DNA of 64,000 nt from positions 1,054,001-1,118,000 of the forward strand of contig NZ_FXBA01000001.1 of NCBI RefSeq assembly GCF_900177705.1. The letters are read 5' to 3'. Of the stretch, positions 16,307-25,022 are shown in pieces. Numbering within the stretch: the stretch's first letter is position 1; the number at the start of each line of letters is the position of its first letter. The notes under the pieces are model-generated. The model was not told the origin of the DNA and searched no databases. It saw nothing but the letters and a program-made list of their open reading frames with translations. The stretch is from Fibrobacter sp. UWB15 (GTDB taxonomy: Bacteria; Fibrobacterota; Fibrobacteria; Fibrobacterales; Fibrobacteraceae). The translations under genes were made by a program, and so were the position numbers.

Positions 16307-17290
16307 TTACTTCATGATGCATCGTGCATACACCTCGGCATCCTTTTCAAGGGATGTAACACTCGCCTTTTTCTTATAGACATCATAGCAAAAAGCTTTT
16401 CGGTAATCAGAACTTTCATCGGATAGCAAAAAGAAACATGTTCTATCCATAGAATAGGCTAGTCCCTTTCCATCAAATTTTTTTTCATATATTCCACCAT
16501 CCACCAAGAAGGTGAATCCGTATGCATTTGTACCATTCAAGGAATCTCGCGACTCCGCGAACAAAGGAACATTGACATAGCTCGTTTCACTAGGAAGTTC
16601 TCCGCACACATCCTTGGTGAACGCTCTTTCCCTTACCATTCCCACAGAGAAAAGCAGCCGACTGACATCATTCGAGGAGGGCAAACGATACTCCCCAGAG
16701 CAAGCTTCCTTTGCCTTATCGTAAGGCATCAGCGTTCCGAACAACTTGCAATTTTCCTCATCGTCATTCAGGCAACGCCCCTCACCCTTAGCATTTTCCG
16801 AAAGCCAAATTTGCGGACCTATTTCAAGACCTTTATATTGCTCATTGCCAATGCTCGCCAGACATTTCTTAACCGAAGATGGCTCCACCATGGCTGCAAG
16901 AGTGTCGGAATCAAAACCAACGGAATAGTCCCCACTCACATTTATATATTTCCCATTTTCATCACGTTGTAGCCACGTTCCACGTTCTCCAAAGCAGCAA
17001 ATGGTATCCTTATATGGGAATTCATTATAAAAGCACACGGTATCCGATGATTGCCATGCAACTGTATCAAGAGGTATCCAGGATTCAGAAGACACATCGT
17101 TCAATGAATCTTGCGATTTATTTTCACATGCCGGTAATGCAGTATCAACCACAGTACCAGCACCGTGCGTTTTTGAAATATCGGTATCAACCAATCCAGA
17201 CTCGGAAGCAGTATTATCTGCATTCGACGAATCATCGCATGCGAGAATCAAAACAGCCATTATGGCGAGACCCATGATTTTTTTATTCAT
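16307..17290 (-). CDS. Lipoprotein with a divergent FISUMP-like domain
   Basis: 327 residues with lipobox ILAC at about residue 18 (MNKKIMGLAIMAVLILACDD). The second half has the FISUMP pattern in weakened form: GLEIGPQIWLSENA, C..FGTLM.Y..A...C, YRLPSSNDVSRLL and AYGFTFL, but it lacks CP.GWH and ends ...YARCIMK. The start is supported by GAGGTG before the ATG. The role of FISUMP proteins is unknown; they are abundant in Fibrobacter and probably sit on the outer membrane. Upstream (17291-17548) is AT-rich DNA with promoter-like TATATTTA near 17363 and nothing else recognisable. Confidence 0.7.
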   Translation of the reverse strand: MNKKIMGLAIMAVLILACDDSSNADNTASESGLVDTDISKTHGAGTVVDTALPACENKSQDSLNDVSSESWIPLDTVAWQSSDTVCFYNEFPYKDTICCFGERGTWLQRDENGKYINVSGDYSVGFDSDTLAAMVEPSSVKKCLASIGNEQYKGLEIGPQIWLSENAKGEGRCLNDDEENCKLFGTLMPYDKAKEACSGEYRLPSSNDVSRLLFSVGMVRERAFTKDVCGELPSETSYVNVPLFAESRDSLNGTNAYGFTFLVDGGIYEKKFDGKGLAYSMDRTCFFLLSDESSDYRKAFCYDVYKKKASVTSLEKDAEVYARCIMK

Positions 17291-17548
17291 TATCGCACCT
17301 CATTGTAAAACCAAGAACCACATTATCACTATGTGAATTGGCATATACTTTTTTCATTTTAATAAATATAATTTCGAAACACAACTTTAGAGCGTAAAAA
17401 AAACAAAACACAAAACAGACTATGTATGTTCCTTTTTCTTAAACTTCAAAAAAGATGGATACTTAGGGCAACCTCAATATTACCACAGTAAGACTTTATA
17501 CAAAAAAAGGAACCGTTCGAGAGGCTTTTATAAACACGCGAATTCAAA

Positions 17549-18778
17549 TTACCAGAGTTCTACACCGAGGCCGATAGCGAAGGTGTGGCGGTTTGCCGAC
17601 CAATCGCTTTCGTCAGTCAGATTATAATCAGAAAATGTTCCTAGCTGGAACATATATTTCAATCGTAAGTCAAACGCAACAGAAATCTCTCCCATTCGCG
17701 CCGGCTTTGACGCCCAGAAACGGAAATCCGCATTGCACCCCAGAACAAAATCATCTGAAGCTAATTCATCTCCCATAAAGTAAGAGGCGCCAAAGCCCAA
17801 AAACGGCTCTACACGCAAATACCTGGAATCAAAGGCCGTGAATCCGATTGTCAAACCAATCGATTCATCTTCCGATTCACTCCAATAGGCATCTTCATCA
17901 TATAACTTGGGTTCCGTAATCAAGCCCCACGCCAAGAAAGCATTCAAGCTGAGACGCCAAATACGCATCGTGACATCAGCCATAAAGGCGGAGCCCATTT
18001 TGTCTTCTGCAACGTCCATGATATCGCCACTCATGAAGCCGGTCCAGGTATAGACATGCGTTCCCAAACCGCCCGTATAATACTTATGAGCAAGCGGATC
18101 TTCCCTAAATGCGCGCAAAGGTTTCAAAAAAGACTCGACATACGGAATCGTCTGTTTGGTGAAAACCTCTGCATAAGGAGAAGTCGGATGGTACATCGCG
18201 TAATCCTTTGCAGCCCGGATAAACGCTTCCGCCGTAGCGGTATCTTCAAAGACGATTTCGGAATAAAGCATCGCCTTATAAAGTTTCTTCGTTTCTTCCT
18301 TGATATCGGAATTTTCAACCCGAGCATACAGAGAATCCGCCTTCACTCGAGAATAATCCGAAAGATTGCGGCGCAAATACACCGCCAACGGGTCATCCAC
18401 CTGGATTCGCACATCGCGTTTCGGCTTGTAGTCTCGGTCAAGTACTTCGCGACGCAAGTCCGTGTAAATCGCAATACCGTTCTCGAAATCACCGAGTTCC
18501 ATATTAATCAGGTATTCTTCAAAACGGATTAACGGAGCGCCTTCGCTCAAATTCTTTTGCAGGTAGGCAAGCGCCTGCGAAGCCCGTTCCTTGTTCCCCG
18601 TTTCTAGAGAAGTCTTCAAGGCATCACGGGCCCTGGAAAACAGTTCCTTCTTGGAAATCGAATTGGCTGTAACCACGCTCTCGGAAGCCGTCGATTCAGA
18701 AACGGGATCTTCCGAAGGAGCCTCTGCAAAAGCAAATCCTACCCACAAGGCGGCAAACAACATCAAGAACTTTTTCAT
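17549..18778 (-). CDS. Secreted outer-membrane protein, paralogue of the upstream gene
   Basis: 409 residues with signal peptide MKKFLMLFAALWVGFAFAEAP. The N-terminal half is helical and charged, the C-terminal half beta-rich, ending in ...FAIGLGVELW with a terminal aromatic residue typical of outer-membrane barrels. It aligns with the 455-residue product of 18782-20149: both have KYYTGGLG, a DSR(Y/H)L(R/K)(V/I).PF.G segment and the same ending. Its start lies 3 bases after the stop of that gene. Last gene of a four-gene envelope operon. I do not recognise the family; a helical periplasmic part plus a small barrel is the best description. Confidence 0.65.
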   Translation of the reverse strand: MKKFLMLFAALWVGFAFAEAPSEDPVSESTASESVVTANSISKKELFSRARDALKTSLETGNKERASQALAYLQKNLSEGAPLIRFEEYLINMELGDFENGIAIYTDLRREVLDRDYKPKRDVRIQVDDPLAVYLRRNLSDYSRVKADSLYARVENSDIKEETKKLYKAMLYSEIVFEDTATAEAFIRAAKDYAMYHPTSPYAEVFTKQTIPYVESFLKPLRAFREDPLAHKYYTGGLGTHVYTWTGFMSGDIMDVAEDKMGSAFMADVTMRIWRLSLNAFLAWGLITEPKLYDEDAYWSESEDESIGLTIGFTAFDSRYLRVEPFLGFGASYFMGDELASDDFVLGCNADFRFWASKPARMGEISVAFDLRLKYMFQLGTFSDYNLTDESDWSANRHTFAIGLGVELW

Positions 18779-18781
18779 AAT

Positions 18782-20149
18782 TTACCAGAAATAAACACCG
18801 ATACCGGCAGCAACAAAGGCCATATAACCATCACCCTTCACGACCTCTCCCTGCAAGTCGATCGTCGATATTCCAAAACGACCGACCAAGGCAAACGAAG
18901 TCAACTTGGTATCTGACAACAAGAAATAGGTTGTTGCAAACTTCAAGTCTATATTCGTTCCAAAGACCCATCCTGCAACCGACTCCGAAAAATTCTCGTC
19001 CAGTTCACTGCCCTTTTCATAATAACTGCCGCTTCCGTAATACGATTCGGCACCTAAAAAGAAATCTTCTTTAATCGTGAAATTACTAAAGGCCGTGCTG
19101 ATTCCGACAAAGGGTCGAATTTTCAAATGGCGACTATCATATAAGACATAACCCGCAGTCAAATCGACCGTTTCGATACCGGCTATTCCGGAATTATAAA
19201 AGCCAAGAGACAACGCTATTCTGCTGAACTGCAAATAAAATTCCATTTGCACCAGATTATCTTCGGGATCCAAAAGGTCGCTGCGGTATAAATCATCGTA
19301 ACCGCTAACAACGGTACCCATGCCCAGAAGGTACAAGTTAAAGCCCAAGCCACCCGTATAGTACTTACTCTCGATTAAACGATCCTTGTTTTTCACACGA
19401 TCTTCCATATACATGCCAAAAGTATCCATGCGCTGCATAGGCAAAAGAACCGCCTTTTTAAGCCAAGGTACATCAGGGTTATTCGGATATTCATTCACGA
19501 AATGTTCCACAAGGGCACGTTCATCATTCAGTTTCGATTCGCTCCAATATGCACCATCGAGCTGCATCAACAGTTCAAGTTCAGCTTTTTCTTCGGCACT
19601 CAAACCATTTGACTTCTTTATACTCGAAGCGTGATTTTCGAAAAGATTCACTTTTGCCGAATCCAGATCCAGAGCCGCCTTTTTCAGGTAAAGATTCAAG
19701 CCATCATCTTTGGCAATTCTATAGCCCGCATCTACTTCAAGCGTGTCGTACGACGACTTGAATTCATGCACCATGTGCGGAATCAAGGGGCGGTACATTT
19801 TTAGTTCAAGATAAATAAGCGTCTTTTCGACATCTTGAATAGGCAAGCATTCCCTGGTTTTCATGCTCTCCAGTTCGCGGATACTTTCGCTGACCTTGGC
19901 GGTATCTTTATTCTTGACATATTCAAGCAAAGATTCACGCAACTTGTATACCGGTTCCATACCGGCATAGTCAGCATTCGTCATCAGGCTCTGCTCGAAT
20001 GCATCTGTAGAAGCATCTCCCGACTCCGTAGAAGAAGCTTCGACGCTTTCAGACGAACCATCTATCAACGATTTTTCAAAATCATCAAACTCGCCTGCCC
20101 AAGCAAGCGACATTAGACCCAGGCACAGAACAAAGACTATTTTTTCCAT
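18782..20149 (-). CDS. Secreted outer-membrane protein, paralogue of the downstream gene
   Basis: 455 residues with signal peptide MEKIVFVLCLGLMSLAWAGEF. Helical N-terminal region (about 20-250), then beta-rich C-terminus with YYTGGLGFNLYLLGMG, LTAGYVLYDSRHLKIRPFVG and a Trp as last residue (GIGVYFW). Its start overlaps the preceding lipoprotein gene by 13 bases and the next gene starts 3 bases after its stop, so translation is probably coupled. The tandem paralogues suggest gene duplication and possibly a heteromeric assembly. Family unknown. Confidence 0.65.
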   Translation of the reverse strand: MEKIVFVLCLGLMSLAWAGEFDDFEKSLIDGSSESVEASSTESGDASTDAFEQSLMTNADYAGMEPVYKLRESLLEYVKNKDTAKVSESIRELESMKTRECLPIQDVEKTLIYLELKMYRPLIPHMVHEFKSSYDTLEVDAGYRIAKDDGLNLYLKKAALDLDSAKVNLFENHASSIKKSNGLSAEEKAELELLMQLDGAYWSESKLNDERALVEHFVNEYPNNPDVPWLKKAVLLPMQRMDTFGMYMEDRVKNKDRLIESKYYTGGLGFNLYLLGMGTVVSGYDDLYRSDLLDPEDNLVQMEFYLQFSRIALSLGFYNSGIAGIETVDLTAGYVLYDSRHLKIRPFVGISTAFSNFTIKEDFFLGAESYYGSGSYYEKGSELDENFSESVAGWVFGTNIDLKFATTYFLLSDTKLTSFALVGRFGISTIDLQGEVVKGDGYMAFVAAGIGVYFW

Positions 20150-20580
20150 GCGTCCCCCTTCTGTTCACGAACAAACTTCGCCTGGGCGGGCGTTTCGGCA
20201 TAATAGAAATCTGCCAAAATCGTCACGCAATTTCTACCTGCCGTAGTAACGAAAGCCCCACCTACATAGGTACTTGTGCCGGGAACATAAACATCCTTGA
20301 TACGTTTAGCATAAATGAAGTTTGCACCCGCATGACGCGCCTTTTCTACCGTGACATCGATCATTCTATCTAAAGTACAAGCGTCGTTCGACGTGGTTTC
20401 GAACGTTCCACGATAAATGCCGTTTTCTGGAACCACGGGAACTTCTTTAGCCAAAACAAAAGCCACAGGCGTGCGGGAATCTAGCGGAGTGACATCAGAA
20501 TTGTCCGCATTCAACACCTTAGCCTTAAAACTGCAAGCGCTCACGAACAGAGCCAATAATAAAACAGAACAATATTTCAC
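20137..20580 (-). CDS. Small envelope lipoprotein
   Basis: 147 residues. The start is the GTG at 20580, directly after the TAA of the upstream gene; the signal peptide MKYCSVLLLALFVSAC ends in a lipobox. The mature protein has a segment VTVEKARHAGANFIYAKRIKD resembling small lipoproteins that carry an A..lGAN motif, and two Cys that could pair. Second gene of the envelope operon. Function unknown. Confidence 0.65.
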   Translation of the reverse strand: MKYCSVLLLALFVSACSFKAKVLNADNSDVTPLDSRTPVAFVLAKEVPVVPENGIYRGTFETTSNDACTLDRMIDVTVEKARHAGANFIYAKRIKDVYVPGTSTYVGGAFVTTAGRNCVTILADFYYAETPAQAKFVREQKGDAWKK

Positions 20581-21390
20581 TTAATCCCCCACACAACGCA
20601 CAGAACATTTTCTTTGACTAGCAACATTGGAGCCCTCTTGCACTTCGTAGCCACTAATGTCAAAAAGCACATTGTCCGTAGCAGTCCAGAAGCAATTCTC
20701 GCTATAAAAGTCAATCTCTACAGGCAACGCCGAAAAACCGACCGTATTACGAGCTTCGCCATACCAGTAATCTCCTTCGGCCTTAAGGGCGATAGCCGCA
20801 TAATCTTCGCCACCGACATACTCGATTAAGTTTTTCCATTCCTTCCTTGTAGACAAATGGAATCCTCTGGGGCAAGCATGAACGGCATCGTCATAATAAT
20901 AGCCGACACCGCACTTGTCTTTGCATACGTTGTCTTCGTAGTGTTCAGATTCGCCCACCTCAAAATCCAGGTTCTCGGCAAACCACCATTCACCATCAAT
21001 TCGAACAATCTTATAGACATGCTGATCCCTGGAATCTGTAATTTGGTCGAAAACCGGAGGAGCAACATCATTGCCATTCAAGGCATTATACTTGCGTTCA
21101 GATTCCGCATCAAATTCGGGAAGATTTTCGTATTTCGTTTCATAGGCAGCGACATCCGCTATTTTAGTCCACGCACCATCGGAGCATGTGTATATGCCAG
21201 ACATTTGATAGCCTTCTACATAAACGGTCGTGCCTTCAAGTTTCTTGTTACAAGTTGACAATTTACTGGGCCCTCCAGCTTTGTATGTCGGAACAGCCCC
21301 CGTATAGTCAATTTTTGGCTCATAGCCCTTATCGCTATAACAGCCCCACAAAAATAAGGCCGAAAACAATATTTTATATGAACATTTCAT
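20581..21390 (-). CDS. FISUMP-domain lipoprotein, first gene of envelope operon
   Basis: 269 residues with signal and lipobox LWGC (MKCSYKILFSALFLWGC). FISUMP elements in order: DSRDQHVYKIVRIDGEWWFAENLDF, a GVGYYYDDA segment, CPRGFHLSTRKEWKNLIEYV, TVGFSALPV, CFWTATDN and C-terminal CSVRCVGD. Leads an operon with a small lipoprotein and two outer-membrane proteins. The ATG lies 7 bases after TATATT, so the mRNA may be leaderless. The gene order suggests the lipoproteins act with the barrels at the cell surface. Confidence 0.75.
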   Translation of the reverse strand: MKCSYKILFSALFLWGCYSDKGYEPKIDYTGAVPTYKAGGPSKLSTCNKKLEGTTVYVEGYQMSGIYTCSDGAWTKIADVAAYETKYENLPEFDAESERKYNALNGNDVAPPVFDQITDSRDQHVYKIVRIDGEWWFAENLDFEVGESEHYEDNVCKDKCGVGYYYDDAVHACPRGFHLSTRKEWKNLIEYVGGEDYAAIALKAEGDYWYGEARNTVGFSALPVEIDFYSENCFWTATDNVLFDISGYEVQEGSNVASQRKCSVRCVGD

Positions 21391-21397
21391 AACAAAG

Positions 21398-21403
21398 AAT
21401 ATA
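21398..21403 (-). promoter_or_regulatory. Promoter element of the envelope operon, abutting a terminator
   Basis: Minus-strand TATATT lies 7 bases before the ATG at 21390. It begins just after the T-run of the glyS terminator (21405-21434), so the end of one unit and the start of the next are fused. Confidence 0.55.
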
Positions 21404-21404
21404 A

Positions 21405-21434
21405 TAAAAAAAGAACCCGTTTCCGGGCCCTTTT
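21405..21434 (-). terminator. glyS terminator
   Basis: On the minus strand a CCCG/CGGG stem extended by AAAG/CTTT pairs across a small internal loop is followed by seven T. Downstream of glyS, immediately upstream of the envelope-operon promoter. Confidence 0.7.
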
Positions 21435-21456
21435 ACCTACTTCTAGGAAGGATTCC

Positions 21457-21480
21457 AAAGGGAACCATGAGGTTCCCTTT
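21457..21480. terminator. Perfect 10-bp hairpin after glyS
   Basis: AAAGGGAACC pairs with GGTTCCCTTT around a 4-base loop, 10 bases past the glyS stop. There is no T-run, so it may protect the 3' end or assist the terminator just beyond. Confidence 0.5.
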
Positions 21481-21489
21481 GCATCTCAA

Positions 21490-22902
21490 CTAGCAGCCGA
21501 GTTTAGCGGACAGGTAAGCTTCGAGTTCGTCGATCTTGACCAGTTCCTGCTTCATGGAGTCGCGTTCGCGAACGGTCACGTAGCCGAGCTTTGCCGGATC
21601 AGATTCACCCTCGCCCACCGTGTCGAAGTCGACGGTCACGCAGAACGGCGTGCCGAGTTCGTCCTGACGGCGGTAGCGCTTACCGATGGACTGCGTTTCG
21701 TCGTATTCCACGTTCCAGCGGTTGAGAAGCTTCTGGTAGAGTTCTTCGGCCTTGGCCTTCACCTGGCCCTTCTTCACGAGCGGGAGCACGGCGACCTTCA
21801 CCGGAGCAATCTTCGGATCGAAGTGGAGAACGGTACGTTCGTCGTTTTCGAGCTTTTCCACGTCGTAGGCGTCGCAGAGGAGCACGAGGAGCAGGCGTTC
21901 CACACCGAGGGACGGTTCCACCACGTACGGGATGTAGCGCTTGTTCTGCACCGGGTCAATGTATTCCTGCTTGACCTTGGATTCGTTCTGGTGCTGCGTC
22001 AAGTCGTAGTTCGTACGGCTGGCGATACCCCAGAGTTCGCCCCAGCCGAACGGGAATTCGTATTCGACGTCGGTGGTGCCGTTGGAGTAGTGAGAAAGTT
22101 CTTCCTTGGCATGTTCGCGGAGGCGGAGCTTTTCCTTCTTCACGCCGAGATCGTTCACGAGCCAGTCGAAGCAGTACTTACGCCAGAAGTTGTACCAATC
22201 AAGTTCGGTACCCGGTTCGCAGAAGAATTCAAGTTCCATCTGTTCGAATTCGCGAGTACGGAAGATGAAGTTACCCGGAGTAATTTCGTTACGGAAAGAC
22301 TTACCGATCTGGCCTACACCGAACGGGATGCGCGGGCGGACGTTATCGACAATGTTCTTGAAGTCAACGAAGATACCCTGAGCGGTTTCCGGACGGAGGT
22401 ACACCTTGTTGCCTTCACCTTCAATCACGCCGATTTCGGTCTGGAACATCAGGTTGAATGCGCGGGGCTTGGTCCAGTCGGTCTTGCCGCAGGTCGGGCA
22501 TTCGATCTTGTTGTCCATCATCATCTGGTGGACTTCGTCAAAATTCTTGCCGGCGCAGCAGCCTTCGCCGAGCTTGTCTTCCAAAAGTTGGTCGGCACGG
22601 AAACGTTCGTGGCAAGCGAGGCAGTCGACCAGCGGGTCAGAGAAGTTACCCACGTGGCCAGAAGCCTTCCAAACGCGGGGGTTCAAGAGAATAGAGCTGT
22701 CGAGACCGAGCACATCCTGGCGGCTGGTCACAAACTTCTTCCACCAGAGGTTCTTGATGTTGCGCTTCAGTTCCACGCCATACGGACCGTAGTCCCAAGT
22801 GTTGGCGAGGCCGTCGTAAATTTCGGAGCCGGGGAAAATGAAACCGCGGCGCTTGCAGAGGGAGATGATGTCCTTGAGGGCATCCTGAACTTTCTTTGCC
22901 AT
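21490..22902 (-). CDS. glyS: Glycyl-tRNA synthetase (single-chain, eukaryote-like type)
   Basis: 470 residues. Charges tRNA-Gly with glycine. It is the dimeric class II form (GlyQS-like), not the separate alpha and beta chains of many Gram-negatives: SLCKRRGFIFPGSEIYDG..NTWDYGPYG, motif 2 FRNEITPGNFIFRTREFEQMELEFF, motif 3 PSLGVERLLLVLL. A C4 zinc-like set (CLAC...C...CPTC) lies in the insertion region. AAAGGA precedes the ATG. No T-box-like leader is seen. Confidence 0.96.
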   Translation of the reverse strand: MAKKVQDALKDIISLCKRRGFIFPGSEIYDGLANTWDYGPYGVELKRNIKNLWWKKFVTSRQDVLGLDSSILLNPRVWKASGHVGNFSDPLVDCLACHERFRADQLLEDKLGEGCCAGKNFDEVHQMMMDNKIECPTCGKTDWTKPRAFNLMFQTEIGVIEGEGNKVYLRPETAQGIFVDFKNIVDNVRPRIPFGVGQIGKSFRNEITPGNFIFRTREFEQMELEFFCEPGTELDWYNFWRKYCFDWLVNDLGVKKEKLRLREHAKEELSHYSNGTTDVEYEFPFGWGELWGIASRTNYDLTQHQNESKVKQEYIDPVQNKRYIPYVVEPSLGVERLLLVLLCDAYDVEKLENDERTVLHFDPKIAPVKVAVLPLVKKGQVKAKAEELYQKLLNRWNVEYDETQSIGKRYRRQDELGTPFCVTVDFDTVGEGESDPAKLGYVTVRERDSMKQELVKIDELEAYLSAKLGC

Positions 22903-23111
22903 TATATAATCCTTTATCGGCTAATCTAGCCGGACTAGGAACCTACCTGGATGATAGGCCCTGACGCGCCACAATTTAGAAAAATATACACCACCAATAA
23001 AGCCTAATTCGCCCAAAAAGCGCCATATGTATACAACTAATTACACTTAGGGCAACGCAAGGAAAATAAAAGTTTTAGAACCTATAGAAAAATATTATAT
23101 TGCTGAAATCT

Positions 23112-24071
23112 ATGCGAATGTTTGGTTTTCTACTGTCTATTGTATTGTTTTTTACAGCCTGTGCTTCGAACAAAAATACGGCTCAAGATACTCAGCCCAC
23201 AACCGAGCCAGAAACACAGATTTTAGCTCCCTCCGAAACGGAAAGTGAATTTACCGGCAACCCGATTCTTGACGAAGCCGACGCCGGCAATTCCGAAATC
23301 GCCGCCAACGATGTCACCGCAGCAGACTCCGATATCGAAGATTCCGACGGTGAATCCGAAATGAGCCAAGAAGAAGCAGACGCCGAACTCGCCGCCGATA
23401 TGGCCGAAGGCGATTCCGCATCGCTTGAAACGCTCCCCAAACTGACGCTTGACATGACCACCGCCTTTGTGCCCACGGCAAGCCGCCGCATTTCTGCCCC
23501 CTATGGCATCCGCACCTACCGTATGCACCGCGGTGTCGACATGGGACTCTGCCACGGCGAAGACCGCACCATTGTGGCAGCCTTTACAGGAGTCGTCACC
23601 AAGGTCCGCAACCAAGGCCGCCGCAAAGGCTACGGCAAGTACGTGATTCTGGACCACGGCAACGGCCTCACAACGCTCTACGCCCATCTCGCCAGCTGGC
23701 AAGTACATGTCGGCGACACCCTGCAAGCCGGCGATACGATCGGCGTAGGCGGCAACACGGGCCGTTCCTTCGGCGCCCATCTACACTTCGAGATGAAGTA
23801 CCACGGCAACTACATCGACCCGTCCACGATTTTCAACTTCGAAGAAGGCACTTTCCAGAGTGCCCTCATTACGATCGAACCGCAAGAAATGCTCGCGGTT
23901 GAAGAAGGCTACCAGAAGGAACTTTCCAAGCACCGCTACTACAAGGTGCGTCGCGGCGACTGTCTCGGCAAAATCGCCCGCAAATACGGCATTTCTGTAA
24001 CGCGACTCAAGCAGCTGAACGGCATCAAGGGCAACACCATTCGCCCGGGTCAAGTGCTCCGCTGCTCGTAA
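23112..24071 (+). CDS. M23 peptidase with C-terminal LysM domain, lipoprotein
   Basis: 319 residues from the ATG at 23112; a TTG 12 bases upstream is in frame but overlaps the promoter-like TATATT. Lipoprotein signal with FFTAC, then about 100 residues of acidic Ser/Asp/Glu/Ala linker. The M23 domain (RISAPYGIRTYRMHRGVD, GYGKYVILDHGNGLTTLYAHL, GRSFGAHLHFEM) has the zinc ligands HxxxD and HLH. The LysM domain is YKVRRGDCLGKIARKYGIS...LNGI...IRPGQVLR. A cell-wall endopeptidase or an activator of amidases at division (NlpD/EnvC type). The dus gene follows closely. Confidence 0.88.
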   Translation: MRMFGFLLSIVLFFTACASNKNTAQDTQPTTEPETQILAPSETESEFTGNPILDEADAGNSEIAANDVTAADSDIEDSDGESEMSQEEADAELAADMAEGDSASLETLPKLTLDMTTAFVPTASRRISAPYGIRTYRMHRGVDMGLCHGEDRTIVAAFTGVVTKVRNQGRRKGYGKYVILDHGNGLTTLYAHLASWQVHVGDTLQAGDTIGVGGNTGRSFGAHLHFEMKYHGNYIDPSTIFNFEEGTFQSALITIEPQEMLAVEEGYQKELSKHRYYKVRRGDCLGKIARKYGISVTRLKQLNGIKGNTIRPGQVLRCS

Positions 24072-24089
24072 GTCGTGCGCTTCGTAACC

Positions 24090-25022
24090 ATGCTCCCCAT
24101 TCACTTTGCCCCGCTCCAGGGATTTACCGAATCGGCTTACCGACTAGCCCACAGCAAGTTCGCCCCTGGAATCCATACCTATTACACACCGTTTCTTAGG
24201 TTGGAAAAAGGCGAAGTCCGCGCCAGGGACCTCCGCGATCTGCAGACAGAGCATCCTTACCACCTGGTCCCGCAAATCATCGTACGCGATGTCGAGGAAT
24301 TCAACACCTTGACCAAGGCCGTTACAGAGCTCGGTTTCCAGGAAATCGACATCAACATGGGTTGCCCCTACCCCATGCAGACCAAGTCGGGCCGCGGCTC
24401 CGGAATACTCCCCCACCCCGAAAAAGTCCGCGAAATTCTTGACGCCATAAACAAATTAAGCCAACCCGCAGCCGAACCTGCCACAGACAAAAGCCCAAAG
24501 TTCAGCATCAAGATGCGTCTCGGCCTCACCTCCCCGGAGGAAAGCCTGCAACTGCTACCGCTCCTGAACGAGGCTCCCCTCGCCCACATTACGCTTCATC
24601 CGCGGGTTGGAATCCAGCAGTACAAGGGCGCGCTCGACTTCGAGGCTTTCGATAAATTCTACAGAAATTGTAAACAAAAGCTGATTTTTAACGGCGACAT
24701 CACCGACCTCAAGCAGATCCAGTACATCGAGACACGCTACCCGAAACTTGCGGGAATCATGATTGGCAGGGGCCTCCTCGCGAACCCGGTTCTCGCCACC
24801 CAGTACGCCGGACTCCCCTGCGGAACCACCACCGAAACGCTTCTGAAAATCCACGCCGACATCGCGGCCGACTACGCCCGCCGCTTACAAGGCAACGCCC
24901 AAATTCTAGACAAAATCCGCCCCTTCTGGACGTACGCGGACCTTCCGAAGAAAAACCGCAAGAAAATCGAGAAAGCCAAGACCCTCGAGGAATACCTCGC
25001 AGCCGTCAACGAACTCGCTTAG
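24090..25022 (+). CDS. dus: tRNA-dihydrouridine synthase
   Basis: 310 residues from the ATG at 24090 (MLPIHFAPLQGFTES), which places the family start correctly; a GTG at 24075 is also in frame. FMN-dependent reduction of uridines in tRNA. Family marks: APLQGFTE, EIDINMGCPYPMQTKSGRGS with the catalytic Cys, FSIKMRLG, HITLHPR and GIMIGRGLLANP. The subtype (A, B or C) cannot be fixed. Lies 18 bases after the M23 gene, likely the same transcript; its last 4 bases overlap the convergent antiporter gene. Confidence 0.9.
   Translation: MLPIHFAPLQGFTESAYRLAHSKFAPGIHTYYTPFLRLEKGEVRARDLRDLQTEHPYHLVPQIIVRDVEEFNTLTKAVTELGFQEIDINMGCPYPMQTKSGRGSGILPHPEKVREILDAINKLSQPAAEPATDKSPKFSIKMRLGLTSPEESLQLLPLLNEAPLAHITLHPRVGIQQYKGALDFEAFDKFYRNCKQKLIFNGDITDLKQIQYIETRYPKLAGIMIGRGLLANPVLATQYAGLPCGTTTETLLKIHADIAADYARRLQGNAQILDKIRPFWTYADLPKKNRKKIEKAKTLEEYLAAVNELA

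Noticed and set aside
22903-23100. T-box riboswitch upstream of glyS
   Set aside because: The leader has only a small CGGCTA/TAGCCG hairpin. No specifier loop, T-box bulge or terminator/antiterminator pair is visible, and T-boxes are not expected in this phylum.
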